Source of the DNA: Meandrina meandrites
Lineage: Eukaryota; Cnidaria; Anthozoa; Scleractinia; Meandrinidae
Reading direction: 5' to 3'
Assembly (NCBI GenBank): GCA_963693305.1
Contig: OY855914.1
Coordinates: 10,126,403-10,190,402, forward strand
Length of the DNA: 64,000 bases
Shown one piece after another: positions 10,301 through 20,353 of this stretch (within the stretch, counting starts at the first letter, position 1; each line of letters starts with the position of its first letter). The notes under the pieces were generated by a model that saw only the letters and a list, made by a program, of their open reading frames with translations, was not told where the DNA came from and did no database searches. Made by a program: the position numbers and the translations under genes.

Positions 10301-11858
10301 GGAGGAAAAGTCAATAAAACTCTCACAAACAAAACAGTTTGTGTACAGGAATGTGTTTTTCTTCCTGTACACGACTTACCTGAGCACGTGTTCCATGACA
10401 GCCAATGTTCTTCCACTTACTTGCCGAAACGTTTGTCGCGATGAAAAGGAAGAACTGTGCATCAAATACCTGAAGGCAGATTACAGCATTCGGTGCCAAA
10501 CTCCAGAGTACAGTCATTCGCTAATTGTGGCGTACATTTCTGTAGCATATGTTATTGTCATCCCTGTCGCCTTATTTATTGCCCTTTGGAGACACTGGAG
10601 GGTGATATCAGCCATAGAAGATGAGGAGTCATCGCAAGATCAAGGTTCTAGTATGGAAATGATCACAGGATTGCGTTTTCTCTTTGAAAACTATAAACCT
10701 CGTTCGTGGTATTGGGAATTGGTTGAGATGTCTCGTAAAGTTATCCTTACATCCGGTCTGATCCTTGTTGGACAAGAAAGCAGATCGTACATTGGTTTAA
10801 CATTGGTCATTGCAGGCATGTATGGGATGGTATTCTCTTGGATGAAACCCATTAAGGACGGGTTCGAGAACAGAATGATGTCAATATCCCTTGCTGTTAC
10901 TGTTTTTAACTTGGCTGTTGGAGCTGTGAGTAGAATACCCGCTGAGAACATATCATCCTCGAGTGAACCGTATACGGAAGCTGTCTTATTTAAAATTTTG
11001 TTGCTTGGAGCAAATACTTTGGTGATTGGCCTACTTGCTGGTAAGTCACAAGTCATATACCTTTTTCTTGATAAAAATTACTTCCCCTTGCCAAAAGATG
11101 TGCCATGTTTCTTTTTTATTCCCTTTGAGAAAGCGCACTTTCAATTTTATCTGCATTTGCGTGTCCGGTCGAAATAGTGCCACGGAGTGCTTCCTTCCCA
11201 GGAATTAGAACGATAAACTTGCAGAAAAATTATTTGCAAATATGTGTACTGTACCCTTATTATTAGAACGCGATTTTTGGTCTCTTCCTCGGATCGGATA
11301 ATGGAATTAGGGCGTTTCAAGTTATCTCGGGCCATCTAAAATCAGAAGACCTGGAAAACGGAAAACCTGCACAGTTTTGAAATTTATAAAAATTCCTTAA
11401 AATGGCAAAGTATTTTTCTGACGAAAATATATTCTAAACAAATCGTTCTTCCTCCCTTGTTTTCAGTTCGGTACATATTTAGCGTATACCGCTACTTCAA
11501 GGAATGGCGGAAAAATCCGCTTTGGTCCTTTTCTTGCTGCCTGGCTTTGTTTCTCCCTCTCAATGACTTACGAGGTGAAATGAGTGGTTTGGCTGAAACG
11601 GACGTCCTTGAAAGTCAGTTAAAAACTGCGGGAGACATGGAGATGCCCGCCATGCTGATTGCCGCAGAGGACAGCGAAGCTGTTGAAGCCCAGCTTGAAG
11701 GAAAAGAAAGTGAAGAAAAACATGGTGAACCAGGCAAACGAAGCAACGCTGGCACAATGGAGACTCGAGAATGCAATGTTCTAGGCAATAAGTTAAACAA
11801 GTTCAGCCAAGGGACACAAACAGTGTTATTGATGCTTTCCTCTGTGAGAATCAACTAA
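62..11858 (+). CDS. LRR / Cys-rich / multipass membrane protein (5'-partial)
   Basis: Spliced from 12 exons: 62-133, 543-611, 1970-2041, 2410-2481, 2692-2763, 5766-5837, 6346-6420, 7275-7346, 8281-8480, 8862-8987, 9481-11040, 11467-11858. Every junction keeps frame and the stop is at 11856-11858, giving 950 residues in the window. Order: eight LRRs (24 residues each), a linker, a cysteine-rich region with CPPG/CPNGS/CPRG motifs as in TNFR/ephrin-receptor-like (GCC2/GCC3) modules, then about 8-9 hydrophobic segments and a charged cytoplasmic tail. I infer a cell-surface receptor or channel-like protein. The first visible exon starts in phase 2, so upstream exons lie outside the window. Long introns hold MITEs, a Penelope-like remnant and foldbacks. 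The LRR part matches the gene at 41829-62533 in style, which suggests paralogues. Ligand and function are unknown; the gene structure is well supported. Confidence 0.85.
181..359 (+). mobile_element. pogo-like MITE, copy 1
   Basis: A 179-bp element almost identical to 6940-7118. Ends start TACAGTCA-CTCTC with an internal GCGGACAC, repeated inverted at the right end as GTGTCCGC-GCGAGAG. TA at the edges fits Tc1/mariner-pogo type target duplication. No coding capacity. It lies in an LRR intron, and its right terminus is mutated (CGGTA instead of CTGTA). Confidence 0.75.
728..760 (-). ncRNA. Hammerhead-ribozyme-like motif (degenerate)
   Basis: On the minus strand CTGAAGA is followed by a short stem (GGGC/GCCT) and then GAAAC with GTT. 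That is the order of a minimal hammerhead core (CUGANGA, stem II, GAAAC, NUH), as found at ends of Penelope-like elements and retrozymes. The expected GTC is GTT and stem I/III pairing is not evident. It is probably a remnant of a repeat terminus. Confidence 0.3.
850..945. repeat. SINE tail fragment (family iii)
   Basis: The stretch from AGATGGTAAATTTTAAGCT to GGGACAAAGGAAAA is shared with 29218-29310, where it is joined to a tRNA-like head. Here only the tail survives, in an intron of the LRR gene. Confidence 0.6.
2892..2913 (+). repeat. G22 homopolymer
   Basis: Twenty-two consecutive G in the intron after the 2692-2763 LRR exon. Similar runs occur at 16548 (C17), about 28851 (C-rich), 30862 (G21), 30966 (G17), about 38655 (C14), about 41752 (C about 21) and about 59101 (G17 or more). 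Confidence 0.9.
3277..4699 (-). mobile_element. Penelope-like element remnant with inverted termini
   Basis: The 116 bp at 3277-3392 is repeated inverted at 4587-4699. Each arm carries a hammerhead-like stretch (AAGA...GGTCGAAACGTC at 3331-3366 on minus; CTGAAGA...GTAACGTC at 4611-4644 on plus). Just inside the right arm, about 4405-4600 on the minus strand, the translation contains IPYLKGLSEQFRR and FRVAFKPGRK, the linker seen after the reverse transcriptase in Penelope-like proteins. Most of the RT is missing, and a piece of another retrotransposon (about 3985-4405) sits inside. It lies in the 3-kb intron 2764-5765. Confidence 0.55.
3985..4405 (+). mobile_element. Non-LTR retrotransposon endonuclease fragment
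   Basis: Plus-strand translation gives LETRIGNWNVRTMFETGKAD and YKLDILGISECR, the N-terminal motif of the apurinic-type endonuclease of RTE/CR1-like elements. A stop follows, then a GGVAMPYG-like remnant. Similar text begins the deleted copy at 44884. It is nested inside the Penelope-like remnant. Pseudogenic. Confidence 0.7.
5283..5675. mobile_element. 393-bp foldback (palindromic) element
   Basis: Starts CATAGGGAGCCCAAG and ends in its reverse complement. The arms pair over almost the whole length, meeting near 5478 (ATGATCCATCATTACGGATCAT). The hexamer ATGTGA occurs at 5276-5281 and 5676-5681, a likely target duplication. No ORF. Intronic. Confidence 0.8.
6540..6879. mobile_element. Harbinger-like MITE
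   Basis: Inverted ends GGCCTGGTTTAAACGTCG ... CGACGTTTAAACCAGGCC, about 40 bp with mismatches, flanked by TTA on both sides (6537-6539 and 6880-6882). A 3-bp TTA duplication with GGCC-type ends fits PIF/Harbinger. Length 340 bp, noncoding, in the intron before the 7275 exon. Confidence 0.75.
6940..7118 (+). mobile_element. pogo-like MITE, copy 2
   Basis: The better-preserved copy of 181-359, same orientation. Termini TACAGTCATCTCTC and GAGAGTTGACTGTA are inverted repeats ending in TA. Confidence 0.8.
8281..8987 (+). CDS. Cys-rich linker exons of the LRR-multipass gene
   Basis: Two exons, 8281-8480 (200 nt, phase 2 to 1) and 8862-8987 (126 nt, phase 1 to 1). The first has an LRR-exit segment followed by SCPVGTFTNSSSNGKQGC and CPPG. 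The second has GGFYSD, CKKCPNGSFV and CKSCPRG. Spacing of paired cysteines with PxG turns matches ephrin-receptor-like / GCC2-GCC3 modules. It continues without a frame break into the next exon. The phase-1 flanks are those typical of extracellular modules that can be shuffled. Confidence 0.8.
9481..11040 (+). CDS. Large exon: Cys-rich stalk plus multipass membrane domain
   Basis: A 1560-nt exon entered in phase 1 from an acceptor at 9479-9480; its open frame is continuous. The N-terminal about 130 residues are rich in Cys and aromatics (ACKCLEGFYRT, SGYWWKW, CKAGCEGPLCAVCSSGYYK). About 8-9 hydrophobic stretches follow, the first beginning near IVGQLSIVAAALL (about 9892). A motif near 10690-10770 (NYKPRSWYWELVEMSRK) lies just before a later membrane pair. 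A Y-x-P-x-x-W/Y-Y-W-E...RK motif of this kind occurs in large cysteine-rich multipass proteins of protists and animals, distantly like TRP/Flc-type membrane domains; that resemblance is an impression, not a search result. It may be a channel or transporter-like module. Confidence 0.85.
11467..11858 (+). CDS. Last exon: cytoplasmic tail
   Basis: Acceptor TTTTCAG at 11460-11466, phase 1 in, stop TAA at 11856-11858. It starts with a basic juxtamembrane segment (RYIFSVYRYFKEWRKNP), then a long acidic, low-complexity tail rich in E, A and M. An in-frame alternative exists: a donor at 11575 (GTGAAA) could join an acceptor ending at 12690, giving a short tail DSTEEEGVRK ending at 12725. The longer form needs one splice fewer. 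An AATAAA lies at about 12259. Confidence 0.7.
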
Positions 11859-12887
11859 GGAAAACTGAGCATGAGTCTTTTTGAGTTCAAATAATCCAAG
11901 TGTTTCGAAGATATAAAATTTCATACAAGATACATAGCTTATCACACTGTCACGCACAAGCCAATGAGGCTATCAAAAAAAATCACGCGCATTTTGGTCA
12001 CATAAGTATAATTTTCTGAGACTTAAGGCGAGGGAAGAGAAACAAATTTGACAGTTGTCAAATCATCAGTCAAGTGCATTCAGTGCTACGTGTTCCAGAT
12101 TCAATCATTTTAATATCGAGCAGTAAAGTTACTTAATGTTTTGTTAGAGGGACTAACATTAGTCGAAAAATATGAAATGATTCTTGTCCACATAAACGTT
12201 TTGTTTCTTTCCGAGAGAATTTCTTCACTCCTAATTCTCAAGGTAAATGTCTTTATGTAATAAAACCTAATCTTCCAAGGTAGTAAGTGGTGGGAATCAT
12301 TAACGATGACTTTCTCAAACTATAGGACTTTGGCCAATCATGTAGCTGGAATATTGATTGCCTTTAATTATTTCAAAGTTCTATGCCCTTAGCACGCTCC
12401 CTTCTGTCATTTTAAAAGTTGTAAAACGAAGAACTAAGAACAAGGCCTTAATAAACATGAGTATTTGTGAGTATTAAGGTATTCTCACCATCAAAAAGTT
12501 TTGAAATTAGCTTGGGTTATCAAACTTAGTTTCTCCTAAAGCAGAAGCTAAGCAGCCCTTGGATTGATATCAAGCACGGGATTTTAAACAAATATATGCG
12601 TTATGACGTCTATCATGATCGCCTCCAAATTGTAAACGTGCTAGACATGCCATGCGCCATTGAACTAAAGAGTCCTTTTTCTGTCTTTAGGTGATTCCAC
12701 TGAAGAAGAAGGAGTACGTAAATAAAATTTTCTAAGACTTGGTCCATTTCATGACTATGTTATAAGCATTACAAAAATGCAATAAAAATAGGGGTCACCG
12801 TGCTCGTTTTTGTGCAACCTGGATGGCTATTATATATATAGTAAATATATGACTCACACGAGGTTTATATTAGGACCCTATTATTAG

Positions 12888-13160
12888 TCTGTATACGAGC
12901 CCAGTGGCCCATCAGGGCCGGAGCTTATCCCGTTTTCCGTAGCATGAAGCGACTAGGAGTATTTCTACTCCCCCCTGGATGGGATGCTAGTCCATCGCAG
13001 GGCTACCCCCAGCAGTAAATTCGCCGGTATCCATTTATACACCTGGGTGAAGAGAGGCACTATGGGAGTAAAGTGTCTTGCGTAAGAACACAACACAGTG
13101 TCCCGGCTATGGCTCGAACCCGGACGGCCCGATCTGGAATCCAGCACACCGCACTAACCC
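12888..13160 (-). mobile_element. tRNA-derived SINE, family i, copy 1
   Basis: On the minus strand a tRNA-like head (TTAGTGCGG..., B box GGGTTCGAGCC) is followed by a body with ACCCAGGTGTATAAATGG and GGACTAGCATCCCATC. The body is shared with 17855-18104 and 32282-32520. Confidence 0.75.
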
Positions 13161-13327
13161 TAGTAATTCGAAAAGGGAAATATCATTTCTAGAAAAAATC
13201 ATTTTTTGCATTAAAATATCAAAGCAGTTATACAAAATAGACTTTAATCTAACATAAAAAAGCTATTTTAATTGAACTGGAATTAAGATTATAAAGAAAA
13301 AAATAAAGATTTTGCAGCGTGCACAGC

Positions 13328-13680
13328 CAACCTCGTTCCCAGGGCTTTTCGTCCGCCCCCACGAAGAAGGGATAAATAGATAAATAAATAAGTAAACATG
13401 TATACATTGTTTAGATGAATGTAGATGTTTGTGAAACCGAAAAAAATATATCACGATGCTACTGCTTTTATACAGATATACCCATGACAATTCTATTAAT
13501 CATATCAAAAACTATTTATTAGTTTTGTTTGTTTAAATGTAGCCTGTTTCGTAGATGTTGAGGTTAGCTGCAACATACAGGGACGTACTCAATCACCTGA
13601 TTTGTTCATTCATCATAAACTTGAACGTATTTATCACGTTTTTCATCAGGTTTTTTCGAGAGACCCTGGGAACGAGGTTG
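13328..13680. mobile_element. MITE with perfect 17-bp inverted ends
   Basis: CAACCTCGTTCCCAGGG at 13328-13344 is perfectly inverted at 13664-13680. 353 bp, noncoding. A related end occurs in the small hairpin at 22435-22494. Confidence 0.75.
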
Positions 13681-13953
13681 CTTTGGTGAAACTTCAAGCA
13701 GGAAATATTCACATTCTCAAAATTTTTGCCTTTTTGAAGTGTTGATAACGTGGATTAAAAATGCAGTCTTTTCGGGCGTACACACAACACAAGGGGAGGG
13801 AGTAATCAAAAATGTAGGGGTATTTTAGTCTGACAAGTTTACAGGATCACGCAATCTAGTCACCAGAGCGTTACGACGCACGCATGTGCTCGGCTGGGAC
13901 CGCAACCTTGCAGAGGTCACAGCCTTCTTCTTCGATTACCTTTGTTCATCAAG

Positions 13954-16900
13954 ATGCTACTAATGTCTATGTGTACGAATTTTCTGTTATCTTGTCTGCT
14001 TTCCTTGCCTGCTCTGGTCAGCTCTCTAAACTGCTCCAGCAATCAGCGAGACCCAAATTACGAACCGTTCCCGCAGAATGTTACACCACCCGAATTTCAC
14101 ACCCGCATGGAGATCAGCCTGAGCCACAGAAATGCCACATATTTTGTGGACGAGCGATTCGATGCTGCGAAGGAAAGAGGAGCTTTCACTCTGCTTGCAA
14201 ACGAGTACGACTGGGAAACATACTATGACAAATCGAAGAATGAAATCGACAATTTATATTTAGATGACTGCAAAAGCTTTACCTGGTGAGTCAAATTTGT
14301 AATCTTTTACAGTCAATTAAAGTGTAACTTAACGTTTTTAAATATGTGTCTGTGGGTGGATGAAGCGTTATACTGAGCCGGCGACTATTCAAATCAGGAA
14401 AGGTATTTAAACAATAGAGTACGTGTTTCTGTCGAAGTACTTTTTTTATACATGCGTGTAGCCAGTTGCTTACAAAAACTTTGATGGGCGAGTGCTTTAA
14501 ACTATCAATTGGGTTATTTTTCTGGGACGGGCACTATGGGCTGATATCTGATGAACACTATCGCGCCAGGTGATCAATTTAAACCAATTAGAATCTCTCA
14601 GAGAATGGTTAAAACCTTTATCTTCAATGAACTCGAAGAGGTCAGCACGTCGCAACTTTCGTTATCATTACTGTAGTGTATCTCTTAGCTTTAACAAGAA
14701 AACAATTCTAGGACTGTCCTTAAATTGGCGGTAATCACACTACGCACTTTTGCCCCACGGAAACTTGACTTATTGACAGTTTACCAAGTGAAACGTAAAT
14801 TTAGATTTTTCTCGAGGTAAATTACCTAGGGAAAATTTTATCTAATGGAACTGGAGCATATCACGAGAACATTTGATTTTCCCTTCAGAGTTCTTCAGAG
14901 TGACCTTTTCACCTGGGGAAACGAAACCAGAGATAAATTTACCTGGGGTGAATTGGGTTACGTTTAAAGCGTTTTCCCTGGGTAAAGCACTTTTCTCTAG
15001 GTGAAATTCTGTAGTGTGGCCACAGCTATTAAAGGGCTGTCCACAGCAAAAAGCACAGAAATATGACGTCATTGCAGTGCTAAAACATTTTAAACAGTTA
15101 CAAGTGTACACTGTATGTTTTGATATCCTACAAGGCGGATATGTTTTCAAATAAGCCCCCCCCCCCCCGAAGAAATAAAACACATCGTTTATCGTGAATT
15201 TTATTATCTGCGCCTGATTTGTAATGTCCGTTGTTCTTAACCCTTAATATACTAAGTCCGGATTATTCCGAGATTCGGAGGAATGTCCATTCAACCACTT
15301 GTGTGGTCGCGAATTTGCACGTCGGCAGATTCTGGGGATATGCAACTAATAGCGGGTGGATAGATCTTTCCACAGGACTGTCCATTTTGACGATTGACTG
15401 CAATCTGACAGAGCTAATCGAAAAAAACGTGATCAGCTTTTGGTGCAAAATTGGTGGTAAAACAGGCCAATATACCTGTACTTGATCATGGTCTCCTTTC
15501 CACAACTTTCCATTGCTAAAGATCGAAACTTTTCAGGTCAAAAGAAAGGATGTACAGTGTAGAAGGTAGAGAGAATAAGAAAGCAGAGAAAAACGAAAAG
15601 CAACGCAGCGAGGAAAAAAATCGGAACTGTTCGGCAAAAAAATTTTGGCTTATGCGCATGCGCCAAAATAAAATATTGTACATTTTTACATGAAATCTTC
15701 CTCAAAATATTACTGCAGTGTAAGAAAAATGCATTTCTGGCAAAGTTTAGAGAAATTTAGCACCGTAGCGCCAGAAAAATCAATTTAACGGTTTAAAAAA
15801 CGTGTTTTATGGAGTAAATTTAACATATTAAGGGTTAATGTAGAAGTGTCCGTAATAGTAAACCAGAGATTTTCTCCTTTTTGTGAAAACTGGTTTCATT
15901 CTGAGGTGCTGAAGTTTCAGTAATGAACTGTTTCAATTGTATCCTAATAACAAGCTGAATTGACCTTCATTAACATTCTGCAGGACACAAGCAAGGTATG
16001 ATCGGTATAGATGTCGTTTTCCTCCGAACGAAAGCTCTCTGAAGTTGATCGGTGACGCCTGCAGCGCCACTGTTGTGTTAGACCTCGTGTACAGAAACGA
16101 AACACAGAATGCCAGATATCTTGGACGAAAAACCGTGCGTAACATTCCAGTTCAAGGGTGGAGAATATGTAAGAACGAGACCGCCATGGACTACTGGTAA
16201 GCTTGGTCTTAAAAAATATATATATATATATATTTATATATATCGGCTGAATAAAGAAGTGTATATACCCACCGTACCCTCTCCCAGCCGGCGGAAACTG
16301 TGAACTCATAGGGCCTCCTCCTTGTTGACAACAAAATTTCTCTTGTGCTGTGATCAGAAAATCACATATTATGTGCCTTTTTCAGTATACAGAACGACAG
16401 CAAATACATCAAGTTTTCAATTTGTAGAAATTAACCTTATCTAGAGCTATGTACTTGCCGATGATCAGCGGCGAGGTAGCCCTGTCTGTATAAATGAGTA
16501 ATCCAAACCTCGCGGATGATCAGGGGCGAGGTAGTCCTGTATGCACACCCCCCCCCCCCCCCCCACCTTGTGTTCCCCTGTTATTTAAAAATATTTCTTC
16601 AACGGATGAGGTGAGAGGCTATCTCACTGACTGTGGGGTCGAATGTTTTCTTTACCTCGAATGGTTTCAGGCTCACGATTATAAGTTCACAAAGCTCTTC
16701 AATTTACGCATCTAATGTTTTATCATTTTATGCTGTATAACTAGCGGTAAGTCAGACCGAAATGAAATTTGCCCCAATACGATCATTTCCAATCTTCACA
16801 CATCGCTTTTTTTGTAGTATTTATTTGCGTTTACTCGCAAGGACAGTTACTATAGTTCAATTGAATCTCACCCACTCGAACCTTCAAGAGAAATCGAAAA

Positions 16901-19900
16901 GGTTTGAGTTTTCGGAGGTTCAAGTTATCGAGGGTAAAATTAGTAGAAGATTACCCGGAGGGCGAATGGATAAAGGTTCGAGTTAGTGGGAGGTTCGAGT
17001 TATTGAGGGTTCGAGTTATCGGGATACCTAAAATGGCGTGACCTGGACGCTCTATGTAACTAAATATCTCAACTAGCGTGACCTAGAACCCAAGACCATA
17101 CGATAAAAGTAAAATAAAATAACGTGACTTAGCAGCCCATGAAGAGTTTGTATGTAACATAATCACCTAACATAGCGTGACCTAGTCATGTAACAGCATC
17201 ACTAAAAATGGCGTGATCTAACCCTTTCCCTGATCTCATCTATAACTTGTCCCAGGTTCTCGGTAAATGGCTGGTGGCACACGTCTGGAAACACCTCCGT
17301 CCCAGTTGTCATTGAAGCTCGGCCACAAAGCGCCACCGATCTAACAGGAGGGATTATTCATTCGTACAGTTTCTTGGATTTTTATTTTCACGATCCGGAG
17401 TTTAAAGTGCCCAGGGAAATCTGGTGCCGAGGGGCTGTTAACCCTCCTCCTCTACCAAAACTCCCCAGGAGATTTGACGTCAATGTGGAATCTCTGAACT
17501 CGGAGTCAACTCGCATTTGGGGGACTCGGGTAAGTAGGCACCTTTACGGTGAAGTACATTCTATTCCAAGGTATTGAGGCAGCCAGAGGGCTGCATAACA
17601 ACAACAAAAGAAGAGAGGAACATTGCTCTTGTTGATGGGGTGTAAGCCCACTACATTTAGTATTTTTTGTTGGGATTCCCAACAATTTAAGCGAATCTGA
17701 TGAACCAATTTATGCTTATGAGTGGAGATACAATATCTTGTCCAGGAACGCGGTACGAGCGACCGTTCAGTGAGAAAGCACATAATTCGATATATATACA
17801 GTGGAAAACTTCTCTAAGCGATCTTGACTGACATGTTATGAGTAGTTGACATTAAGCCTGCGTTCGAGCCCAGTGGTACACCAGGTCGGAGCTTATCCCG
17901 GCTTCCAAAGCATGAAGCGACAAGGAATATTTTTACTACTCCCAGGACCATCGCAGGGTTACCACTATCGTACTAGCGTTGAATTCACCGGTACACATTT
18001 ATACACCTTGGTGGAGGGGAGGGGGGGGGGGGGGGGGAGGGGGGAGTGTGAAGTGTCTTGCCCAAGGAACACAAAACAGTGTCCCGGCCAGGACCGGTCC
18101 ATTCGGAGTAGAGAAAGTTCTAGTACGTAAAAAATATCATGGATGTCCGCCCATTTTAGTTACTGTAGAGATGCCATTAGTATCTTTCACCGTTTTATGC
18201 CGACCATGTACAAGTTGCGATTTCTAACTCTACAATGCTGAAATCTTACTTTATTGTCCCAACAGGAATATTACGATCTCGATAAACAACTGTACAGGAG
18301 AGATTCTGATCGACCGAGAGGGCTTGGACCAGGAGTTGACATCCGGGACATGACAACAAAGAAGGGCACCTTCTACAGCAAAAAGACAGGTGAGGCTGTT
18401 TTAATTGAGTGTGTCGTTCTTTGGGTGCACAGCCCAGGAAAAATGCCAAAGTCAATCAAAGACGAAATAGTTCACTGTAGCTCTGTCTATAGTTCGATGT
18501 ATGAAGCTACTGCTCTTTTTAGTGGCAATGCCTTACATTCTCGATTAAAATTCTGGGCGAACGCTTTCGTTTGAAATTCGGCTTCATCGGCCTAGCATCC
18601 TATTTAAACCATTATGACAAACTCTTTGCGCACTTGCTGTATTTTTTAGAAACATGAAAGTATTCAGTAATTTCCCCTCTCTCTCCCTTTAAAATGTTGC
18701 GTACAACATGCAAAAAAGCCGATTGTTGCCTATATTTGCTTACAAATTGAAATGCACTTCAAAAGGGGTTCGGGAGTTCGGTAACCCGAATATACATTTT
18801 TATTTTTAACCAAGCGTTTATTCGGGCCCACTTTTTATAACAGAAGCTTTGGTACGCGTCTGCCCAGCTCCTCTGACCCTTAACTTCGTTATAATTCTTC
18901 TATGCATTTTTAGGAAGCTGTAAAGAACATGCCCTTACTAGTGTACAGCCAACGGTGATAGCCGGGAAATACCACTACAGAATCGATGTGCCGTTTGGTA
19001 AAATTGCTTTATTTGAAGATCAAACGGCAAAGCCGGTTTACCAGGGGAAAGGCACAGCGCGCGGCATCAAATGTGATGTGTGGCGCCAGACACGAGTGAA
19101 CTGGCCTGGAGATGTCACAGCGAAACTAATATGGAGGTGGTTCTTTACTGACACGTCTTTGTTGGAAAACTTAGAAACACAGCCGGTAAGATCTCACCCA
19201 CGTTGATAAATGCAGTCGAACCACTATAAGGTCATTAAGCAGCCACCCATTAAGCAGCCGGTAATAATAATAAAAAAAGTTCCGAAACTGTTGTCAGTAT
19301 AATACTGGAAGAAAAAAGCCTATAAAGCGGCCACCTATCATAGACTATTTTCAACCATTTTGGTTTACTTACGCAAAAGACAATTTTTGCATAAAAATAG
19401 AGTTTAATTCCCGGAGGAATGGCTTGTACCCTAATATGGCAGCTGTTTCTTTGTTTTGGAACATCAATATGGCTCCGCCGACGTCACATACAAACGCTTT
19501 ATTAAGCGGCCTCGGTCATTTATTGGCCGTCCTAATGAGGGAGCGTCCAGTAAGAACGTAACATACGAAGTTCAAACGTAGTAAGAATCGAGGATACAGT
19601 TGTTATACTAAGTGGCTTGCGTTTACCATTTTTAATAGGTTCCAGTTAGACTGGAGATAGAAGGCAACTTAACAGTAAACGCCACAGTCGACGTTGAATT
19701 AGAGTTCAACTACAACTTCTACTCGTTCGAGAGTCGTTACCCAACCAAAGACGCATTCAGTACATCTTCCCTGTGTCCCAAAGAGCCAGCGACTCAACAA
19801 CAGCAGAGCCGTCTATCCTCAGGGGCAGTGGCGGGTGTAGCAATTGCTTGTATTGTGTTGGGTTTGTTAGTAGGCGTTCTGGTGGTTTATATTGTTTACA

Positions 19901-19950
19901 AGAGGGGAAAGCTAGCTAGAATGGGACCGCCACCGATGAGATTCCCGTAG
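13954..19950 (+). CDS. LolA-like repeat type I membrane protein
   Basis: Six exons: 13954-14285, 15984-16196, 17256-17529, 18266-18389, 18914-19185, 19639-19950; total 1527 nt, 508 residues, all phases consistent. The ATG at 13954 is the first that gives a clean signal peptide (about 25 residues to VSS). Two similar segments are visible: FHTRMEISL...YFVDERFD...RGAF (exon 1) and FDVNVESLNS...REYYDLD...YRRDS (exons 3-4). Both follow the F-x-V-x-V-E ... E-YYD ... R pattern of metazoan LolA-like extracellular domains. Later text RGIKCDVW and VPVRLEIEG also fits that family, from memory of such proteins. A 23-residue helix (SGAVAGVAIACIVLGLLVG...) and a short basic tail end the protein. Many N-x-S/T sites suggest glycosylation. 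Function unknown, possibly lipid binding outside the cell. Gene model strong, family moderate. Confidence 0.8.
15237..15838. mobile_element. 602-bp element with TTAACCCTTAATAT ends
   Basis: TTAACCCTTAATAT at 15237-15250 is inverted at 15825-15838. The interior has an 84-codon plus-strand ORF I cannot assign. It is in intron 1 of the LolA-like gene. The rest of that intron (14286-15236) has no recognisable feature beyond a C11 run near 15158. Confidence 0.6.
16197..17255. repeat. Intron with TA microsatellite, 56-bp duplication, C17 and GAGTTAT repeat
   Basis: Holds (TA)n at about 16215-16240. A partial tandem duplication (GATGATCAGCGGCGAGGTAG at about 16458 and a near copy at about 16514) is followed by C17 at 16548-16564. 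From 16880 to 17025 several copies of GGTTCGAGTTATYG-like text look like one end of a pogo-type MITE. No coding signal. Confidence 0.6.
17855..18104 (-). mobile_element. tRNA-derived SINE, family i, copy 2
   Basis: Same body as 12888-13160 and 32282-32520 (CCACTGGGCTCG, ATAAGCTCCGACC, TGTATAAATGTG on minus). A G-rich expansion at 18012-18042 interrupts it. It lies in the intron before exon 4 of the LolA-like gene. Confidence 0.7.
19215..19555. repeat. Probable MITE, AAGCAGCCACC family
   Basis: Contains GTCGAACCACTATAAG, several ATTAAGCAGCC / AAAGCGGCCACC units and ends near TTAAGCGGCC...GGCCGTCC. Units on the two sides are partly inverted. Boundaries uncertain; it fills most of the last intron of the LolA-like gene. 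Confidence 0.4.
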
Positions 19951-20125
19951 GATTGTATTCGTTGTTGATATCGTTGTTACAAAAAAAAGTGTTGAGGAAA
20001 GCTTAGGCGGAGATAGAAAAGGAAACAAATTTAGTTAGGATACACTGAAACGATAGGCCTAAAATATATATTGCTCTATTTCTCTTTTCATTTCATTGCT
20101 TTTCTGTATCTTTTCTGCTTTTCTG

Positions 20126-20353
20126 TTTCGCCTACAAGATGATTCGCCTACAAGTCGATTCGCCTACATTTTCACGCTTTTAGAACGAGGAATATACATT
20201 GTGTTTAGCGTGTTTGGGCTCTCACGTTTTAAGAACGAAGAATATACATTCTGTTTTAACTTCAGGGTAGGTTAAACTGTGATCTCAGATAGTGTAGGCG
20301 ATCAACTTAAGTGTAGGCGAATCGACTTATAGGCAAACATCTCGCAGGCGAAA
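20126..20353. mobile_element. Foldback of TCGCCTACA repeats
   Basis: The left arm (20126-20168) carries three TTCGCCTACAAG units. The right arm (about 20293-20353) carries the reverse complement, TGTAGGCGAATCGACTTATAGG and so on. The last 180 bp downstream of the LolA-like stop codon lie before it. Confidence 0.7.

Larger units (their letters stand above)
11859..13953. other. Intergenic region, repeats only
   Basis: Between the LRR-multipass gene and the LolA-like gene. 11859-12690 is AT-rich with a possible polyadenylation signal (about 12259) and no ORF worth calling. 12726-13953 holds a SINE and a MITE, listed separately. About 200 bp upstream of the next ATG there is no clear core-promoter motif. 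Confidence 0.6.

Noticed and set aside
10691..11056. 121-codon minus ORF
   Set aside because: Opposite the multipass exon, whose plus frame is continuous and hydrophobic as expected.
11615..11854. 79-codon minus ORF opposite the last exon of the LRR-multipass gene
   Set aside because: Shadow of the plus-strand coding sequence.
12965..13147. ORFs over tRNA-like sequence (also 26113-26331, 32241-32496)
   Set aside because: They lie in SINE heads and bodies. Box A and B text belongs to tRNA-derived SINEs, not to functional tRNA genes, since no acceptor stem closes.
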